From NCBI GenBank assembly GCA_001970955.1, contig MPUH01000007.1, positions 62,001 to 126,000 on the forward strand: DNA of 64,000 nt, given 5' to 3'. A program made the position numbers and the translations under genes. This DNA comes from Stentor coeruleus. Lineage: Eukaryota; Ciliophora; Heterotrichea; Heterotrichida; Stentoridae. The notes beneath the pieces were generated by a model. That model had not been told where the DNA came from. It did not search any database and was given only the letters and a program-made list of their open reading frames with translations. Below, piece by piece: positions 63,810-64,000 of this stretch (within the stretch, counting starts at the first letter, position 1; every line of letters starts with the position of its first letter).

Positions 63810-64000
63810 TTATCTGTTACCTTTAGCTATTCTCTCAATTTCATCTTTTTTCTTGATAGCATAGCTATTTGCCGAGCCTTTAGAAGCATTGATAATCTCA
63901 TCAGCCAAACATTCAGAAATCGTCTTTATATTCCTAAAAGCAGCAGATCTAGCTCCACAGCATATAAGATAAACACCCATATTCACCCTTCTTAATGGGG
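63810..64000 (-). CDS. RPS5: 40S ribosomal protein uS7 (RPS5), C-terminus only
   Basis: The gene enters from the right edge, so there is no start codon in the window. The visible 63 residues match the end of eukaryotic RPS5 closely: [60 protein letters not shown], then Arg and TAA. The protein sits in the head of the small subunit at the mRNA exit. A plus-strand ORF at 63783-63995 covers the same DNA and is only its antisense shadow. The stop is 66 bp from that of the convergent cNMP-binding gene. Confidence 0.97.
   Translation of the reverse strand, partial: PLRRVNMGVYLICCGARSAAFRNIKTISECLADEIINASKGSANSYAIKKKDEIERIAKGNR

Noticed and set aside
63783-63995. 70-codon plus-strand ORF at the right edge
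   Set aside because: Antisense shadow; the minus strand encodes the conserved C-terminus of uS7/RPS5.

Overview
This window looks like macronuclear DNA of a heterotrich ciliate, most likely Stentor or a close relative. The base composition is very AT-rich. Genes are compact and nearly intron-less, and TAA is the main stop codon. The standard code holds: conserved proteins (uL5, UNC119, CFAP20, chitin synthase, polycystin) read through full length with TGG for Trp and no in-frame TGA. The introns I could prove are 15 or 16 nt (GTA...AG), which is the heterotrich hallmark; one 17-nt case is weaker. Blepharisma (TGA = Trp) is disfavoured by the code. The species is an inference; the features above are read from the sequence.

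Layout, left to right. A GAF-domain gene runs off the left edge (2-826). Next come a secreted acidic repeat protein with 44 consecutive Glu codons (1106-3751, -) and a ubiquitin-like/PI4K-gamma type kinase (5308-6999, -). A long non-coding stretch leads to a CaaX-ending protein (9119-10021), a lipidated MORN protein (10037-11134, -), a tandem two-repeat polycystin channel (11563-15567), ribosomal uL5 (15726-16253, -), a possible Tim44/mL45-like protein (16520-17386), a catalytically dead DDX59-like HIT-finger protein split by two micro-introns (17422-18605, -), a WDR44-like FFAT/WD40 protein (18894-20009), a large disordered protein (20319-23120, -) and a Myb factor (23405-24076). Two single-N contig joins with duplicated flanks lie at 23260 and 24327.

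The middle carries a GAS2-like coiled-coil protein (25444-27522), an unknown basic protein (27588-28223, -), a membrane protein with three PX domains (28922-30727), UNC119 (30868-31392, -), a remnant of a chitin synthase 3' end (about 31992-32147) upstream of an intact chitin synthase (32679-35186), an IQ-containing unknown (35257-36972), a DUF229-type sulfatase-like membrane protein (37044-39092, -), COMMD4 (41002-41604, one 15-nt intron), CFAP20 (41959-42531, -), a decayed WD40 fragment (42960-43362) and a membrane-anchored diflavin reductase (43370-45253, -).

The right part holds a small basic protein with a 16-nt intron (45779-46361), a second lipidated MORN protein (47285-48376), a coiled-coil protein (48420-48959, -), a TMEM131-like protein (49676-53464), a coiled-coil/EF-hand-like protein (53557-56661), a DUF4215-type Cys-rich multi-pass protein (56859-60494, -), and a coiled-coil protein (61402-62316, -) placed head-to-head, 4 bp apart, with a double cNMP-binding protein (62321-63743, one 16-nt intron). 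The C-terminus of ribosomal protein uS7 (RPS5) enters from the right edge (63810-64000, -).

The genes form no operon, but several suit a cilium- and cortex-rich cell: polycystin, CFAP20, UNC119 (carrier for myristoylated ciliary cargo), two Met-Gly-Cys MORN proteins and a GAS2-like protein. Many intergenic regions show strand punctuation: the coding strand is A/C-rich before start codons and T/G-rich after stop codons. I found no tRNA, rRNA, CRISPR, transposon or virus-like element.
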